Shown one piece after another: positions 32,040-41,680 of a stretch of 64,000 bases of DNA. The notes beneath the pieces are model-generated. The model had not been told where the DNA came from. It ran no database searches and worked only from the letters and a program-made list of their open reading frames with translations. A program made the position numbers and the translations under genes. How positions within the stretch are numbered: the first letter of the stretch is position 1; each line of letters starts with the position of its first letter. The stretch is from Candidatus Competibacteraceae bacterium (lineage in GTDB: Bacteria > Pseudomonadota > Gammaproteobacteria > Competibacterales > Competibacteraceae). The stretch covers positions 2,232,001 through 2,296,000 of the forward strand of contig CP065007.1 of NCBI GenBank assembly GCA_016699715.1, written 5' to 3'.

Positions 32040-33061
32040 GAGCCCGGCCGCGCCAGCCGCGCCGCCAGCTCCGCGCGCAGCGTCAAGTAGCTGTCCAGCC
32101 GGCGCGGGACGATCTCGCCGCGCGCCAGTGCCGCCGCCAGCGCGCAGCCGGGTTCGCCCTGATGCCGGCAGTCGGAAAACCGGCAGCGACCCAGATGCGG
32201 CGCCAGTTCCGGAAACCCTCGGCCCAGCGCATCCGGGTCGATCTCACCCAGTCCAAAGCTGCGCACGCCCGGGGTATCGATCAGATCGCCACCGTCCGGC
32301 AGGTGATAGAGCGTACTGGTGGTGGTGGTGTGGGCACCGTGGCCGGTGGCCTGGGAGATGGCCTGGATGCGGATCTCGCGTTCCGGCAGCAGCGCCTTGA
32401 CCAGCGACGACTTGCCGACCCCCGACTGGCCGACCAGCAGGCTGACCCGCCCGCCCAGCCAGGCGCGCAACTCGTCCAGTCCCCGCGCGGCGCGGTTGCT
32501 GGCCAGCAGCAGCGGATAACCGATTCGCCGGTAAGGCTCCAGCCGTTCCAGCAGCGCCGTCCGCGCCGGTGCGTCCAGCAAATCCACCTTGTTCAGCACC
32601 AGCAGCCCCCGCACGCCGATGGCGGCGATCGCCACCAGATAGCGGTCGAGCAAATACTCGCTGGGTTCCGGTTCCGGCGCCAGCACCACTGCTACTTCGT
32701 CGAGGTTGGCGGCCACCGGTCGCGGCTGGCCGCGGTAATCGGGGCGGGTCAGCAGCGACCGGCGCTCGACCAGCGCCACCACCACCCCTACCTCTGCTTC
32801 CGCGCCGGACGGTTGCCAAACCACGCGGTCGCCGCAGGCCAGCCGGCCCAGGTTTTGTCGTGCCGCGCAGCGGTACAGGCAGCCTTTGTCATCCTCGACG
32901 ATCAGGGCCGAGCCATAATTGGCGATCACCAGGCCGGTTCGTTCCGGGCCAAGCCCAAGCTCATCCGGCCCCGGCGCCGGCCCGTCGGCGCGCTCGCGGC
33001 GGTGGTCCTGCTGGCGCTGGATGCGGGCCCGCTGGCGCTGGGTCAGCCGTCGGTTGGTCAT
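32036..33061 (-). CDS. rsgA: RsgA small ribosomal subunit GTPase
   Basis: RsgA is a circularly permuted GTPase that helps release RbfA and completes 30S maturation. The 341-residue protein has an OB-fold N-terminus, then the permuted GTPase motifs in the order G4 (NKVDL), G1 (GQSGVGKSS), G3 (DTPGVR). Its C-terminal zinc domain has the CRFSDCRH...GC cluster. Length is normal. ATG 33061 lies 93 bp from the divergent orn gene; the rsgA/orn head-to-head arrangement is common in Gammaproteobacteria. Confidence 0.95.
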   Translation of the reverse strand: MTNRRLTQRQRARIQRQQDHRRERADGPAPGPDELGLGPERTGLVIANYGSALIVEDDKGCLYRCAARQNLGRLACGDRVVWQPSGAEAEVGVVVALVERRSLLTRPDYRGQPRPVAANLDEVAVVLAPEPEPSEYLLDRYLVAIAAIGVRGLLVLNKVDLLDAPARTALLERLEPYRRIGYPLLLASNRAARGLDELRAWLGGRVSLLVGQSGVGKSSLVKALLPEREIRIQAISQATGHGAHTTTTSTLYHLPDGGDLIDTPGVRSFGLGEIDPDALGRGFPELAPHLGRCRFSDCRHQGEPGCALAAALARGEIVPRRLDSYLTLRAELAARLARPGS

Positions 33062-33154
33062 GACGCCCCGCCGTGGGCCGGCTGGCGTCGAACCGCCGCC
33101 GGAATCGGGTTAAACTGACTGTTCCTCTCCTTCCTCTTATATTCCAAAGGCACT

Positions 33155-33709
33155 ATGTCCCCCGACAACCTGATCTGGATCGACCTGGAAATGACCGGCC
33201 TGGACACCCAGACCGACCGCATCATCGAAATCGCGACCGTCGTTACCGACAGCCAACTGAACGTGCTCGCCGAAGGGCCGGTGCTGGCCATCCACCAAAG
33301 CGACGCGACGCTGGCGGCGATGGACGACTGGAACCGGAAGCAGCACGGCGGGTCCGGCCTGGCGACCCGGGTGCGCGCCAGCGAGTTGGACGAACGCGAG
33401 GCCGAAATACGTACCTTGGCATTTCTCAGCCAGCATGTCCCCCCAGGCAAGTCGCCGATGTGCGGTAATAGCATCTGTCAGGACCGACGCTTCCTGGCGC
33501 GCTGCATGCCGGATCTGGAAGCGTATTTTCACTACCGCAACCTGGACGTCAGCACACTCAAGGAACTGGCCCGCCGCTGGTATCCCGAGCGGGTCAAGGG
33601 CTTCAACAAGAGCTCGACCCACCTGGCGCTGCAAGATATTCACGATTCCATCGAGGAGCTGCGTTTCTACCGCGAGCGCTTGTTCCCGCCAGTGGCCGGC
33701 AATCCCTAG
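33155..33709 (+). CDS. orn: Oligoribonuclease
   Basis: Orn degrades two- to five-nucleotide RNAs, including pGpG from cyclic-di-GMP turnover, and is essential in many Gammaproteobacteria. The 184-residue product follows the E. coli protein along its length: the DEDDh exonuclease motifs [21 protein letters not shown], and the final His/Asp region ([16 protein letters not shown]). The [16 protein letters not shown] segment is typical. Start ATG 33155, divergent from rsgA. Confidence 0.96.
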   Translation: MSPDNLIWIDLEMTGLDTQTDRIIEIATVVTDSQLNVLAEGPVLAIHQSDATLAAMDDWNRKQHGGSGLATRVRASELDEREAEIRTLAFLSQHVPPGKSPMCGNSICQDRRFLARCMPDLEAYFHYRNLDVSTLKELARRWYPERVKGFNKSSTHLALQDIHDSIEELRFYRERLFPPVAGNP

Positions 33710-33753
33710 CGACGGTTCCGGCCGCGCGCCATCCCGCATCGTGCCGCCATCTC

Positions 33754-34578
33754 TCAGCGCTCGACCGGCAAGCCGGGATCGTTGCCCCATTCCGACCAGG
33801 CGCCGGGATAGCCGCGCACCCGCGGGTAGCCCAGATAGCGCAGCACCCAGTAGGTATGCGCCGAGCGGTGGTGGGTCTGACAGTAGACGATCACTTCCTT
33901 GTCGGGCGTGACGCCGCGCGTCGCCAGCAATTCCCGCAGCACCGGGTCGGGTTGCAGACGCAACTGCCGCCGCGGGTCCATGGCGTCGGTCCAGTTCAGG
34001 TTAACCGCGCCGGGAATGTGGCCGGCGCGGGCGGCGCGCTGGTCCAGGCCGGCGAATTCGGCCGGGGTGCGGGTATCGAGCAGCACGACATCGGCGCTCC
34101 CAAGCTGTTCCAGGATGTAAGCCTTGTCGGCCATTGCCGCCGGATTGGCGAAACAGGCCGGATAGACGCTGCGCGATGGGTGGGGTAATTGAGCGTCCAG
34201 CGCTCCACCGGCGGCGTCCCAGGCGTGGGTGCCGCCATTGAGCAGGGAAACCGGCGCGTGGCCGAGTACCGCCAGTGTCCACAGCAATCGCCCGGCGCGA
34301 CCGTTGCCTTCCTCGTCGTAGGCGACCACATGCCGTTCCGGGGTCAGGCCCAGCCGCGAGCACACTTCGCCCAGCCGCGCTTCGTCCGGCAGCAGGCCCA
34401 TCGCCGGCGGTTCGGCCCGGACCAGATCGGCATAATCGAGATGGATCGCGCCGGGGATGTGGCCGGCGGCGTAGCTGGCCGGATTGGACAGGTCCACGAT
34501 GAGGATCCTGGGGTCGGCCAGACACGATTGAAGCTGTTCCGGTTCGATCAGCAGCGACAGATTCGGGGCGGAGGTCAT
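33754..34578 (-). CDS. Two-domain sulfurtransferase (rhodanese family)
   Basis: The 274-residue protein contains two rhodanese domains, as in thiosulfate or 3-mercaptopyruvate sulfurtransferases, which move sulfane sulfur to thiols or cyanide. The first domain is inactive (ends in VAYDEEGNGRAGR with no Cys). The second carries the active loop Cys in VYCQTHHRSAHTYWVL. This loop differs from the CGSGVTA loop of E. coli SseA, so substrate preference is uncertain. No signal peptide, so the protein is cytoplasmic. AGGAG lies 6 bases before ATG 34578. Confidence 0.88.
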   Translation of the reverse strand: MTSAPNLSLLIEPEQLQSCLADPRILIVDLSNPASYAAGHIPGAIHLDYADLVRAEPPAMGLLPDEARLGEVCSRLGLTPERHVVAYDEEGNGRAGRLLWTLAVLGHAPVSLLNGGTHAWDAAGGALDAQLPHPSRSVYPACFANPAAMADKAYILEQLGSADVVLLDTRTPAEFAGLDQRAARAGHIPGAVNLNWTDAMDPRRQLRLQPDPVLRELLATRGVTPDKEVIVYCQTHHRSAHTYWVLRYLGYPRVRGYPGAWSEWGNDPGLPVER

Positions 34579-34827
34579 GCGGGCTCCTGTAAAGGTTCGA
34601 TGTCATGGGGTTTACGCTTTTGACCCGCGCGAACGGCGCAAGCTAAGCGGAGATGACAAATATTTCCCATCATCACAAGTTGCCGCCCCACGCGCAACGG
34701 TATCCGATGATCGGCATCCTCCATCGCCCGAGCGCGCCTCCCAGCGCAAGACGGCCGGCGACCAGCAATCTTTCCACCCGCTGACGCGAGCGCCTGCCGT
34801 ACAAGAAGGCTAAAAACCACCGTCCTT

Positions 34828-36000
34828 TCAAACCTGCTCCGCTTCCGGCATGAACTCCTGCAACAGATCGTTCAGAAAACGCAACCCCAGCTCGCTCGCT
34901 TGCAGGCGTTCGGGATCGTTCTCCAGCAATGTCCGCGCCCGCGCCCGGCTCCAGCCCGGCTCCAGCGCCGCCAGCGACACGCCCGTGCGTTCGCCGAACA
35001 GCGCCGCCGGCACCCCTTCGATCAGACGCAAGGCGTTCATCAGAAACTCCAGCGGCAGTTCGGCCTCGCGCACCGGCGTGTCGCCGCCAACACCGGCTGG
35101 CGTTCCGGCCCGCGCCAGATAGTCGCGCGGGTGTTTGGCCTTCCAGATCCGATGGATCGTTCCGCTGGCGGGATCGCTCAGCTTGCCATGCGCGCCGGCG
35201 CCGATGCCGAGATAGTCGCCGAATTCCCAGTAGTTCAGATTGTGCCGGCAGCGCTGGCCGGCGCGGGCGTAGGCCGACACTTCGTAGCGCGAGTAGCCGT
35301 GCCGGGCCAGTTCCTCCTGGGCGCGGTCCTGAATGACACTGATCGTATCGTCGTCCGGCAGCACCGGCGGCGACCGGTAAAACCGGGTGTTGGGTTCGAG
35401 GGTGAGCTGGTAATAGGAAAGATGCGCCGGTTGCAGCGCCAGCGCACAGGCAATATCGGTCAGCGCCTGTTCGACCGTCTGACCCGGCAGGCCGAACATC
35501 AGATCCAGATTGAAATGGTCCAGTCCGGCGGCATGGGCGGCCTCGGCGGCGGCAACCGCCGCGCGGCGATCGTGAATCCGCCCCAAGGCTTGCAGGTGTC
35601 CGTCGTCGAAGCTCTGTACCCCGATCGACAGGCGATTGATGCCGGCCTCGCGAAATTCGGCGAATTTACCCCGCTCCACCGTGCCGGGGTTGGCTTCCAG
35701 GGTGATTTCCAGATCCGGGCGCAGCGGCAGGCGGGCGCGCAGTCCCGACAGTAGCCGGTCCAGCGCCTCGGCCGAAAACAGGCTGGGGGTGCCGCCGCCG
35801 ATGAACAGGCTGTCGATGCGTCGTCCCCAGACTCGGGGCAGATCCTGTTCCAGATCGGCCAGCAGCGCGTCCACATAAGCCTGTTCCGGCAGCGGCCCAT
35901 GCGCTTCGTGAGAATTGAAATCGCAGTACGGGCATTTGCGCGCGCACCAGGGGATATGGACGTACAACGCCAGCGGGACCGGCACGGTGAAAACGGGCAT
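34828..36000 (-). CDS. hemW: HemW radical SAM heme chaperone
   Basis: HemW binds heme and a 4Fe-4S cluster and is thought to pass heme to respiratory proteins; it was once annotated as coproporphyrinogen oxidase. The 390-residue product has the radical SAM cysteines C19, C23 and C26 (CARKCPYC), the FIGGGTPSLF and LEANPGT strands, GVQSFDDGHL, and the C-terminal HemN region (GIGAGAHGKL). Start ATG 36000, 9 bp after rdgB, giving an rph-rdgB-hemW operon. Confidence 0.94.
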   Translation of the reverse strand: MPVFTVPVPLALYVHIPWCARKCPYCDFNSHEAHGPLPEQAYVDALLADLEQDLPRVWGRRIDSLFIGGGTPSLFSAEALDRLLSGLRARLPLRPDLEITLEANPGTVERGKFAEFREAGINRLSIGVQSFDDGHLQALGRIHDRRAAVAAAEAAHAAGLDHFNLDLMFGLPGQTVEQALTDIACALALQPAHLSYYQLTLEPNTRFYRSPPVLPDDDTISVIQDRAQEELARHGYSRYEVSAYARAGQRCRHNLNYWEFGDYLGIGAGAHGKLSDPASGTIHRIWKAKHPRDYLARAGTPAGVGGDTPVREAELPLEFLMNALRLIEGVPAALFGERTGVSLAALEPGWSRARARTLLENDPERLQASELGLRFLNDLLQEFMPEAEQV

Positions 36001-36009
36001 CGCGGGTGC

Positions 36010-36630
36010 TCAGTCCGTCGTCGGCGCCAGTGGGTCCAGCTTCAGCGCTTGCGCCAGCTGGGCCAGCGCCTGGCCGCGATGGCTGAGCCGGTTCTTGACC
36101 GCCGGATCGAGTTCGGCGGCCGTCTGGGCTTCGCTGGGAACGAGGAACACCGGATCGTAGCCGAAGCCACCGTCGCCATACGGCTCGAAGGTGATCAGCC
36201 CCTCCCAACTGGCTTGACAGATCAACGGCATCGGGTCGGCGGCATGGCGCAACAAGGCTAAGGCGCAATGAAATCGGGCGCCACGCCATTCGGCGGGGGT
36301 TTCGCCCAATTCCGCCAGCAGCTTGGCGATGTTGGCGCGGTCGTCGGCTTCGGGACCGGCATAGCGGGCCGAATAAATGCCCGGCGCACCCTCCAAGGCG
36401 TCCACCACCAGGCCGGAATCGTCCGCCAACGCCGGTAACCCGGTATGTTGAGCGGTGTTGCGGGCCTTGAGCAAGGCATTCTCGACGAAACTCAATCCGG
36501 TTTCCTCGACTTCCGGCACGGCGAAGGCCGACTGTGGCACGATCTCCACCGCCAGCCCGGCCAGCACGGTGCTGAATTCCCGGACCTTGCCGGGGTTGCC
36601 GGTTGCCAGCACGATCTTGCGCATGGTCAT
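36010..36630 (-). CDS. rdgB: RdgB XTP/dITP diphosphatase
   Basis: RdgB hydrolyses inosine, xanthosine and related noncanonical purine triphosphates. The 206-residue product shows the HAM1 family motifs: [14 protein letters not shown] near the start, [52 protein letters not shown] and the C-terminal SHRGQAL. Starts at ATG 36630 or the second ATG two codons on. It lies 13 bp downstream of rph and 9 bp upstream of hemW. Confidence 0.95.
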   Translation of the reverse strand: MTMRKIVLATGNPGKVREFSTVLAGLAVEIVPQSAFAVPEVEETGLSFVENALLKARNTAQHTGLPALADDSGLVVDALEGAPGIYSARYAGPEADDRANIAKLLAELGETPAEWRGARFHCALALLRHAADPMPLICQASWEGLITFEPYGDGGFGYDPVFLVPSEAQTAAELDPAVKNRLSHRGQALAQLAQALKLDPLAPTTD

Positions 36631-36643
36631 GCTCCGTCCGCGT

Positions 36644-37366
36644 TCAGGCCGGCAGCCCCAGCACTTCCCGCTGCTTGCGCAACAGGCGTTCGATGCCGCC
36701 GCGCGCCAGTTCCAGCATCGCCTGCAATTCCTCCATGCGGAAGGCGTGTCCCTCGGCGGTGCCCTGGAGTTCGATGAAGGCCCCGGCGTCGTTCATCACC
36801 ACGTTCATGTCGGTTTCCGCTTCGGAATCCTCGGCGTAGTCCAAATCCAGCACCGGCAGGCCCTGAAAGATACCCACCGACACCGACGCCACCTGCCCAT
36901 GCAGCGGGTTTCTCTTGAACGATTTTCTGCCGACCAAATGGCGCACCGCATCGGCCAGCGCCACGAAGCCGCCGGTGATGGCGGCGGTGCGGGTACCGCC
37001 GTCGGCCTGGATCACGTCGCAGTCCAGGGTGATGGTGCGCTCGCCCAGCGCTTCCAGATCCAGTACCGCGCGCAGCGCCCGGCCGATCAGCCGCTGGATT
37101 TCCATGGTCCGCCCGTCCTGCCGGCCGCGGCTGGCCTCGCGGCTGGAGCGGGTATGGGTGGCGCGCGGCAACATGCCGTATTCGGCCGTCACCCAGCCCC
37201 GCCCCTTGCCCTTGAGAAAATGCGGTACCCGTTCCTCGACGCTGGCGGTACAGATCACCCGGGTGTCGCCGAACTCCACCAGCACCGACCCTTCGGCGTG
37301 CTTGGTGAATTGACGGGTCATCCGGATCGGGCGCAGTTCGTCGGCGGCGCGGTTGCTGGGGCGCAT
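36644..37366 (-). CDS. rph: Ribonuclease PH
   Basis: RNase PH trims tRNA 3' ends by phosphorolysis. The 240-residue product matches family length and has [14 protein letters not shown] at the start, the phosphate-binding [24 protein letters not shown] segment and the catalytic [18 protein letters not shown] region. The C-terminus is full-length, unlike the truncated Rph of E. coli K-12. First gene of rph-rdgB-hemW, divergent from yicC, which is the usual gammaproteobacterial arrangement. Confidence 0.96.
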   Translation of the reverse strand: MRPSNRAADELRPIRMTRQFTKHAEGSVLVEFGDTRVICTASVEERVPHFLKGKGRGWVTAEYGMLPRATHTRSSREASRGRQDGRTMEIQRLIGRALRAVLDLEALGERTITLDCDVIQADGGTRTAAITGGFVALADAVRHLVGRKSFKRNPLHGQVASVSVGIFQGLPVLDLDYAEDSEAETDMNVVMNDAGAFIELQGTAEGHAFRMEELQAMLELARGGIERLLRKQREVLGLPA

Positions 37367-37559
37367 GGCGGGGTTCCTGTGGTGAAAGCATCAAAACCTG
37401 AAGGGGCGGCACTATAGCAGAGTCGGAGTAAAATCGGCCGACGGCGCGGAGCCGCCGTCACGTCTTGAGCCGGAGCCGCCAGGAAAATTCGGTGCGATGG
37501 CGCGCTAAGCGGGCCAGATCGACCTAAGATGAAAGGATCATTAAAGACGAGGATAGCCC

Positions 37560-38426
37560 ATGTTACGCAGCATGACCGCCTTTGCGCGCCAGGAGCAGTC
37601 CAGCGCCTGGGGCACCATTACTTGGGAATTGCGCTCGGTCAACCACCGTTATCTGGAAACCACCGTTCGTCTGCCGGATGCGCTGCGCGGGTTGGAGGTA
37701 TTGGCGCGCGAGCGCATCGGCGGGGTGTTGAGTCGTGGCAAGGTGGAATGCACCCTCAAGATGCAGGCCGCCGGTACGACGGCGGCCGCGCTCACGCTGA
37801 ACCGGCCGCTCGTCGAACGTTTGTTGGACGTCGCGGCGGAGCTGGAACACCTGATGGGGCCGGGCACCGGTTTGCGCCTGGTGGATGTACTGCGCTGGCC
37901 GGGCGCGGTCAACGAGGCGGAACCGGATCTGGACGAAGTCCGGCTGGCCATTCTCGATGGCCTGGACACGGCGTTGCGGGATCTGGTCGTCACCCGGGAA
38001 CGGGAAGGTCAGCGTACCGCCGAACTGCTGCGGCAGCGTTGCGACGCCATGCGGGTCCAGGTCGAGCTGGTGCGCGCCCGCCGGCCCGAGGTGCTGGCTC
38101 GTTGGCGCGACAAGCTGCTGGGCCGGCTGGCCGATATCCCGGTCGACGCCGACACCGGCCGCCTGGAACAGGAGCTGGCGCTGATCGCCCAGCGCCTGGA
38201 CGTGGACGAGGAACTCGACCGGCTGGACACTCATCTCGACGAGATTCAGGCCGTGTTCGAACGCGATGAGGCGGTCGGCCGGCGGCTGGATTTTCTGATG
38301 CAGGAGCTCAACCGGGAAGCCAACACCCTGTCCTCGAAATCCGCCGACGCCGATACCACCCGCGCCGCAGTCGAGCTGAAGGTGCTGATCGAGCAGATGC
38401 GGGAGCAGGTGCAGAACATCGAGTAG
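37560..38426 (+). CDS. yicC: YicC family endoribonuclease
   Basis: YicC proteins were first known as stress-related and have been reported as RNA-cleaving enzymes. The 288-residue product has the YicC-N domain opening MLRSMTAFAR and RSVNHRYLETTVRLPD, and the DUF1732 C-terminal domain with HLDEI, GRRLDFLMQELNREANTLSSKSAD and the end ELKVLIEQMREQVQNIE. Start ATG 37560. A clear terminator follows, after which the accessory island begins. Confidence 0.94.
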   Translation: MLRSMTAFARQEQSSAWGTITWELRSVNHRYLETTVRLPDALRGLEVLARERIGGVLSRGKVECTLKMQAAGTTAAALTLNRPLVERLLDVAAELEHLMGPGTGLRLVDVLRWPGAVNEAEPDLDEVRLAILDGLDTALRDLVVTREREGQRTAELLRQRCDAMRVQVELVRARRPEVLARWRDKLLGRLADIPVDADTGRLEQELALIAQRLDVDEELDRLDTHLDEIQAVFERDEAVGRRLDFLMQELNREANTLSSKSADADTTRAAVELKVLIEQMREQVQNIE

Positions 38427-38464
38427 GGTTTCATCCCGCTTCACCTCGTCTTGCCCTACCCTGG

Positions 38465-38490
38465 AAAGCCGCTGTTTCAGCGGCTTTTTT
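38465..38490 (+). terminator. Rho-independent terminator after yicC
   Basis: Perfect 10-bp stem AAAGCCGCTG/CAGCGGCTTT with a TTT loop, followed by a T-run, 38 bp after the yicC stop. Confidence 0.9.
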
Positions 38491-38601
38491 GCATTCCGGC
38501 GTTGCAATCTGTCTCAGGCAATCATTGCAAATAGCCGGGTACACAAGCGCATCCACAAGGGTCTTTTGGCGCAACATGTTGGGTACGCGAGAGAAATTCG
38601 G

Positions 38602-38766
38602 ATGAGCAACTTGAGCAACTTGAGCGATTTGCCGATTTGCCAATGGATCAAGGCGGGCAAACGCTTTGAAGGCCGCGGCGACGGTCATGGCTTGATCCTG
38701 CGTTACCGGGCGGTGGATGCCGTGCCGATGTGGCGGTTTCTGGAGGGGCTGGGGTATGTCAGTTGA
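38602..38766 (+). pseudogene. N-terminal fragment of a tyrosine-recombinase integrase
   Basis: The short frame DLPICQWIKAGKRF...GDGHGLILRYRA...MWRF resembles the DUF4102-type arm-binding start of phage integrases (family pattern D-QI-WIKAGKP---DGDGL---W-FRY). It stops after 54 residues with no catalytic domain. Just before, the DNA has a small 9-bp repeat (TTGAGCAAC twice). It follows the yicC terminator and marks the left part of the mobile-element island. Homology is short, so confidence is moderate. Confidence 0.45.
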
Positions 38767-38801
38767 TTTCTGGTTCGTGGAAGATCCTGACCGCGGGTCG
38801 A

Positions 38802-40043
38802 TCACTCCGAGTGGCAGCGATAGACCGTTTCACCATCGATCAGTAGCGCATCTCCAGCTTTCGTATGCAAGGTCAAGTCGCCATTGGAATACTTCGCGCC
38901 GGAACCGGAAATGACTTGAATCAGTGCGACTTCGGCTTGACCGGCATGGGATACATGCGCCACGGAATAGGATCGGGAGTTGTCATAACGGGCCTGCAAT
39001 CGCGATCCATCCTCACAGTCATAGCGATAGACACTATCCTGTTCCGGTGTGGCAGCGGCGTCAAAGGCGGCGAAATACGCCCTACAGGTCTTGAGAAAGT
39101 CTTGTACCGGACTCTCCGCTCCCTGGAGTGGGATCGTTACCGGCACAAGGTTTTCAGCTTGCAAAACCAGTTCTCCAGGTTTCGAGAAGACCTGCCATAG
39201 CGGGTCGTCAATACCGATTGCCAGCCGTACACCGGCATATTCCGAGCTGTCCTTGAATACCTTTCCGGCATAGGTGGCGCTGAGACTCGGGCCTTGCAAG
39301 TTGACGTCGATGGGCTGACTGGGCGCGATATTACCGAAATCGATCAGCAAGTCGGCCATAAGCTCCGGTCCTCTTTGACCCTTTTCGCAGCTTGCTGAAA
39401 ATGCGATGGCATCGGTCTCCGGGGTGCCAAATATCAAAAAAGTCTTTGGCTGACCGGAGTCTTCCGAGGAATAGGTTTGAACAAACCACTTCGCATCGCT
39501 GATGGGTGGTGTGGTGGGGCTCCAACCGCAATGAGTCTTGAAAATCTCGAATGCATCATGCGAGCCTTGCAATGCCAGTTCGGTGGTTTGGTCGCCAAAG
39601 CTAACCTTGAGGCTGCGGCCAGATTGCAGGGCTGCAATCAGGGAATCGTTTCGATCCAGCTCGAATTCAGGCGTATAGCCGATCTGGCCGAAATAATGCG
39701 TCACCGCTTGTCGCTTGAAGCTCTGGCCGTCGATATTCAATACAATCGGAAGTGCGGCATCTTCCTGACCGGTTGCCACCGCCGCCCAGTGGACGCTAAC
39801 CATGGCAGGCTGCTCCGCACCCCTGCAAACGACCATCATGCCGATGTCATCGCCGCAATCGCGACAGTCGGTCAGCATGATTTTTTCCCCGCCGCCACTG
39901 GTGCTCCAACTGCGGGAGGCGGCAAAGGCGGATAGTGGCATGAAGGCGAAAATCGTCGCGAAGGCAGCGAGTACAATTGCCCATGACCGCTTACTCAAGC
40001 AGAAAGTGAGTAGGGGAGAAAGTAGTCTGTATGGCATGATCAT
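38802..40043 (-). CDS. Exported protein with C-terminal MliC-like lysozyme-inhibitor domain
   Basis: The 413-residue product has a signal peptide (hydrophobic AIVLAAFATIFAFMPLSAFA). Two related beta-rich segments follow, each beginning near a W-x-T/Y strand (about residues 46-165 and 185-330, both ending with a conserved Cys such as KTHCGW and KTCRAYF). The C-terminal 80 residues match MliC/PliC folds: VYRYDCEDGSRLQARYD, GSGAKYSNGDLTLHTKAGDA, and VYRCHSE. MliC proteins inhibit c-type lysozyme. The tandem N-terminal modules are not part of known inhibitors I recognise. Start ATG 40043 or 40037; no strong ribosome site. Sits inside the mobile island. Confidence 0.7.
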   Translation of the reverse strand: MIMPYRLLSPLLTFCLSKRSWAIVLAAFATIFAFMPLSAFAASRSWSTSGGGEKIMLTDCRDCGDDIGMMVVCRGAEQPAMVSVHWAAVATGQEDAALPIVLNIDGQSFKRQAVTHYFGQIGYTPEFELDRNDSLIAALQSGRSLKVSFGDQTTELALQGSHDAFEIFKTHCGWSPTTPPISDAKWFVQTYSSEDSGQPKTFLIFGTPETDAIAFSASCEKGQRGPELMADLLIDFGNIAPSQPIDVNLQGPSLSATYAGKVFKDSSEYAGVRLAIGIDDPLWQVFSKPGELVLQAENLVPVTIPLQGAESPVQDFLKTCRAYFAAFDAAATPEQDSVYRYDCEDGSRLQARYDNSRSYSVAHVSHAGQAEVALIQVISGSGAKYSNGDLTLHTKAGDALLIDGETVYRCHSE

Positions 40044-40099
40044 TCAGTAGGGTTGCGGTGGTGTTGGCCGAGTGATCCATCGTTAATGAAAGTATCAAA

Positions 40100-40189
40100 T
40101 CATTGCCCATGGCGATTCATGCCGCCTCGGTGCTTGGAGACCATCCGCACCACCCGTTCCCGCACTTCCAGTGAAACCTCATTGCCTTT
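40100..40189 (-). pseudogene. IS3-family orfA scrap
   Basis: About 28 codons read GNEVSLEVRERVVRMVSKHRGG on the minus strand, matching the SPEVRERAVRMV-EHRGEY opening of IS3-family transposase OrfA, then stop at 40102-40100. It begins about 10 bp after the end of the decarboxylase gene. It is a remnant with no inverted repeats visible. Confidence 0.5.
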
Positions 40190-40197
40190 TTCGCGGT

Positions 40198-41664
40198 TCA
40201 GGGCGTTGCGAGTTCGCTGACGAGTTCAGACCCGATCCGAAGAACGTCGGCGAGTAGTTCATCCGCGTGCGTCACTTCAGTTCGCGCTCCCAAGAAGCAT
40301 GGGCGTAGCGCCAGTTTACCGCTCACCTGGGTCGTGCTCGGCAAGCTTCGATTTTCGCGAACAAGCCGACGATGCAGGTTTTGGTTGAGACGGTTCAGAT
40401 TCGGGACGTCGGGCGATACATATCGGAAACAGCAGATCGAGAGGGTGGGCTCCAGCAACAGTTCGAGGTTTGGGTGTTCGCGGGCGGCATCGGCAACGCG
40501 AAGCGCCAAGTCATTGTGGCGCACGATCCTTGCTCGCATTCCTTCCACGCCAATTTCTCGAAGCAGCGCCCAGACCACGACACCGCGACTCGGAGCGCTC
40601 AGTTCGATCCCGTAATCGTAGTAGGGGATGCCGAAGTCGTCCAACGAGTGCTCGGCGGTCGGCGATGGCGTCTCTTGGTGAACCGCGCCCTCAAGATAGT
40701 CCGCCGGCTCTTGAGTGAAGGCCCGGTGCAGTAGCTCCCGGTCGCGGACGAAGGTGGCCGCTACCCCTACGGCCGCGCCCAGCCATTTATGGGGGTCAAC
40801 GATGACCGAGTCGGCCTGTTCCAAGCCACGGTAGAGAGGGGTCTTCCGCTCATCGAGGATGCCGGGCAGTCCATACGCGCCGTCAATATGCAGCCAGATT
40901 TCGTGCTCTTTCGCCACTTCGGAGATGGCAAGCAGTGGGTCGATCGCGCCGGTGTTGGTGGTCCCCGCGTTCGCGACGATCGCCATGGGGATAATTCCCG
41001 CTTGTCGATCTTCGGTGATCGCGCGACGCAGGTCGGCGACCTCCATTCGGCCGCCCGCGTCACATGCAATCGGGCGTACCGCGCGCCGACCGATACCGAG
41101 CACGCCAGCGGAGCGCTGAATCGTGTGATGCGTTTCGCGCGTCGCATACACGCTTACGCGGCCGTATACGCCGGCTGCCGCCGGATCATGGCCTGCCTTT
41201 TCGAACGCGTGTTGGCGTGCCGCCCCCAGGGCAAGCAGATTCGCGACCGAGCCCCCTGAGCTGTATACGCCTTGCAGATGCCCGATGGAACACATCGAGG
41301 CCAGCCAGCTCAGGGAGAGATCCTCCAGGAAGTTGAATGAGGTCAAGAGGTAGCGCTGAGGCGCCGCGATGCTTGCGGCCGTCGATGCCAAGGTAGACGC
41401 AGTCGTCCCGCCCGTTGTGATGAACGAGGTGAACCCCGGCTTCGCCACTGGCGAGCCATTCGGAATCAGGTAGGTGACGAGTTCATCCGTGACCTGCTCG
41501 ATTCCGATGCCTCGAAGCGGTAGGGCGGTGTCGAGGCGAGGACGCCATTCATGACTCGTTCGAACCGGATCGGCATGCTCGAAACGGAGGAATTTGTCCA
41601 GCGCGGCGCCGACTTGCGCGAGCAGTGCTTGTAGGTCACCAGTTTCGGCCGCGTCTCTGTACAT
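40198..41664 (-). CDS. PLP-dependent group II decarboxylase
   Basis: The 488-residue protein belongs to the group II pyridoxal-phosphate decarboxylases (glutamate, aromatic amino acid, 2,4-diaminobutyrate and aspartate decarboxylases). Marks are the GVYSSGGSVANLLAL segment, the ring-stacking His in ETHHTIQRSAGVLG, VANAGTTNTGAIDP, HIDGAYGLPG and the Schiff-base Lys in DPHKWLGA. Substrate cannot be set from sequence. A GAGAAGAGA site precedes ATG 41664. It lies between an IS scrap downstream and a truncated group II intron immediately upstream, so it arrived by a rearrangement that cut the intron. Confidence 0.85.
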   Translation of the reverse strand: MYRDAAETGDLQALLAQVGAALDKFLRFEHADPVRTSHEWRPRLDTALPLRGIGIEQVTDELVTYLIPNGSPVAKPGFTSFITTGGTTASTLASTAASIAAPQRYLLTSFNFLEDLSLSWLASMCSIGHLQGVYSSGGSVANLLALGAARQHAFEKAGHDPAAAGVYGRVSVYATRETHHTIQRSAGVLGIGRRAVRPIACDAGGRMEVADLRRAITEDRQAGIIPMAIVANAGTTNTGAIDPLLAISEVAKEHEIWLHIDGAYGLPGILDERKTPLYRGLEQADSVIVDPHKWLGAAVGVAATFVRDRELLHRAFTQEPADYLEGAVHQETPSPTAEHSLDDFGIPYYDYGIELSAPSRGVVVWALLREIGVEGMRARIVRHNDLALRVADAAREHPNLELLLEPTLSICCFRYVSPDVPNLNRLNQNLHRRLVRENRSLPSTTQVSGKLALRPCFLGARTEVTHADELLADVLRIGSELVSELATP

Positions 41665-41680
41665 TTTGATCTCTTCTCAG

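Noticed and set aside
34579..34827. Overlapping open frames on both strands between the sulfurtransferase and hemW
   Set aside because: Neither has a ribosome site or family features; nothing else recognised in the gap.
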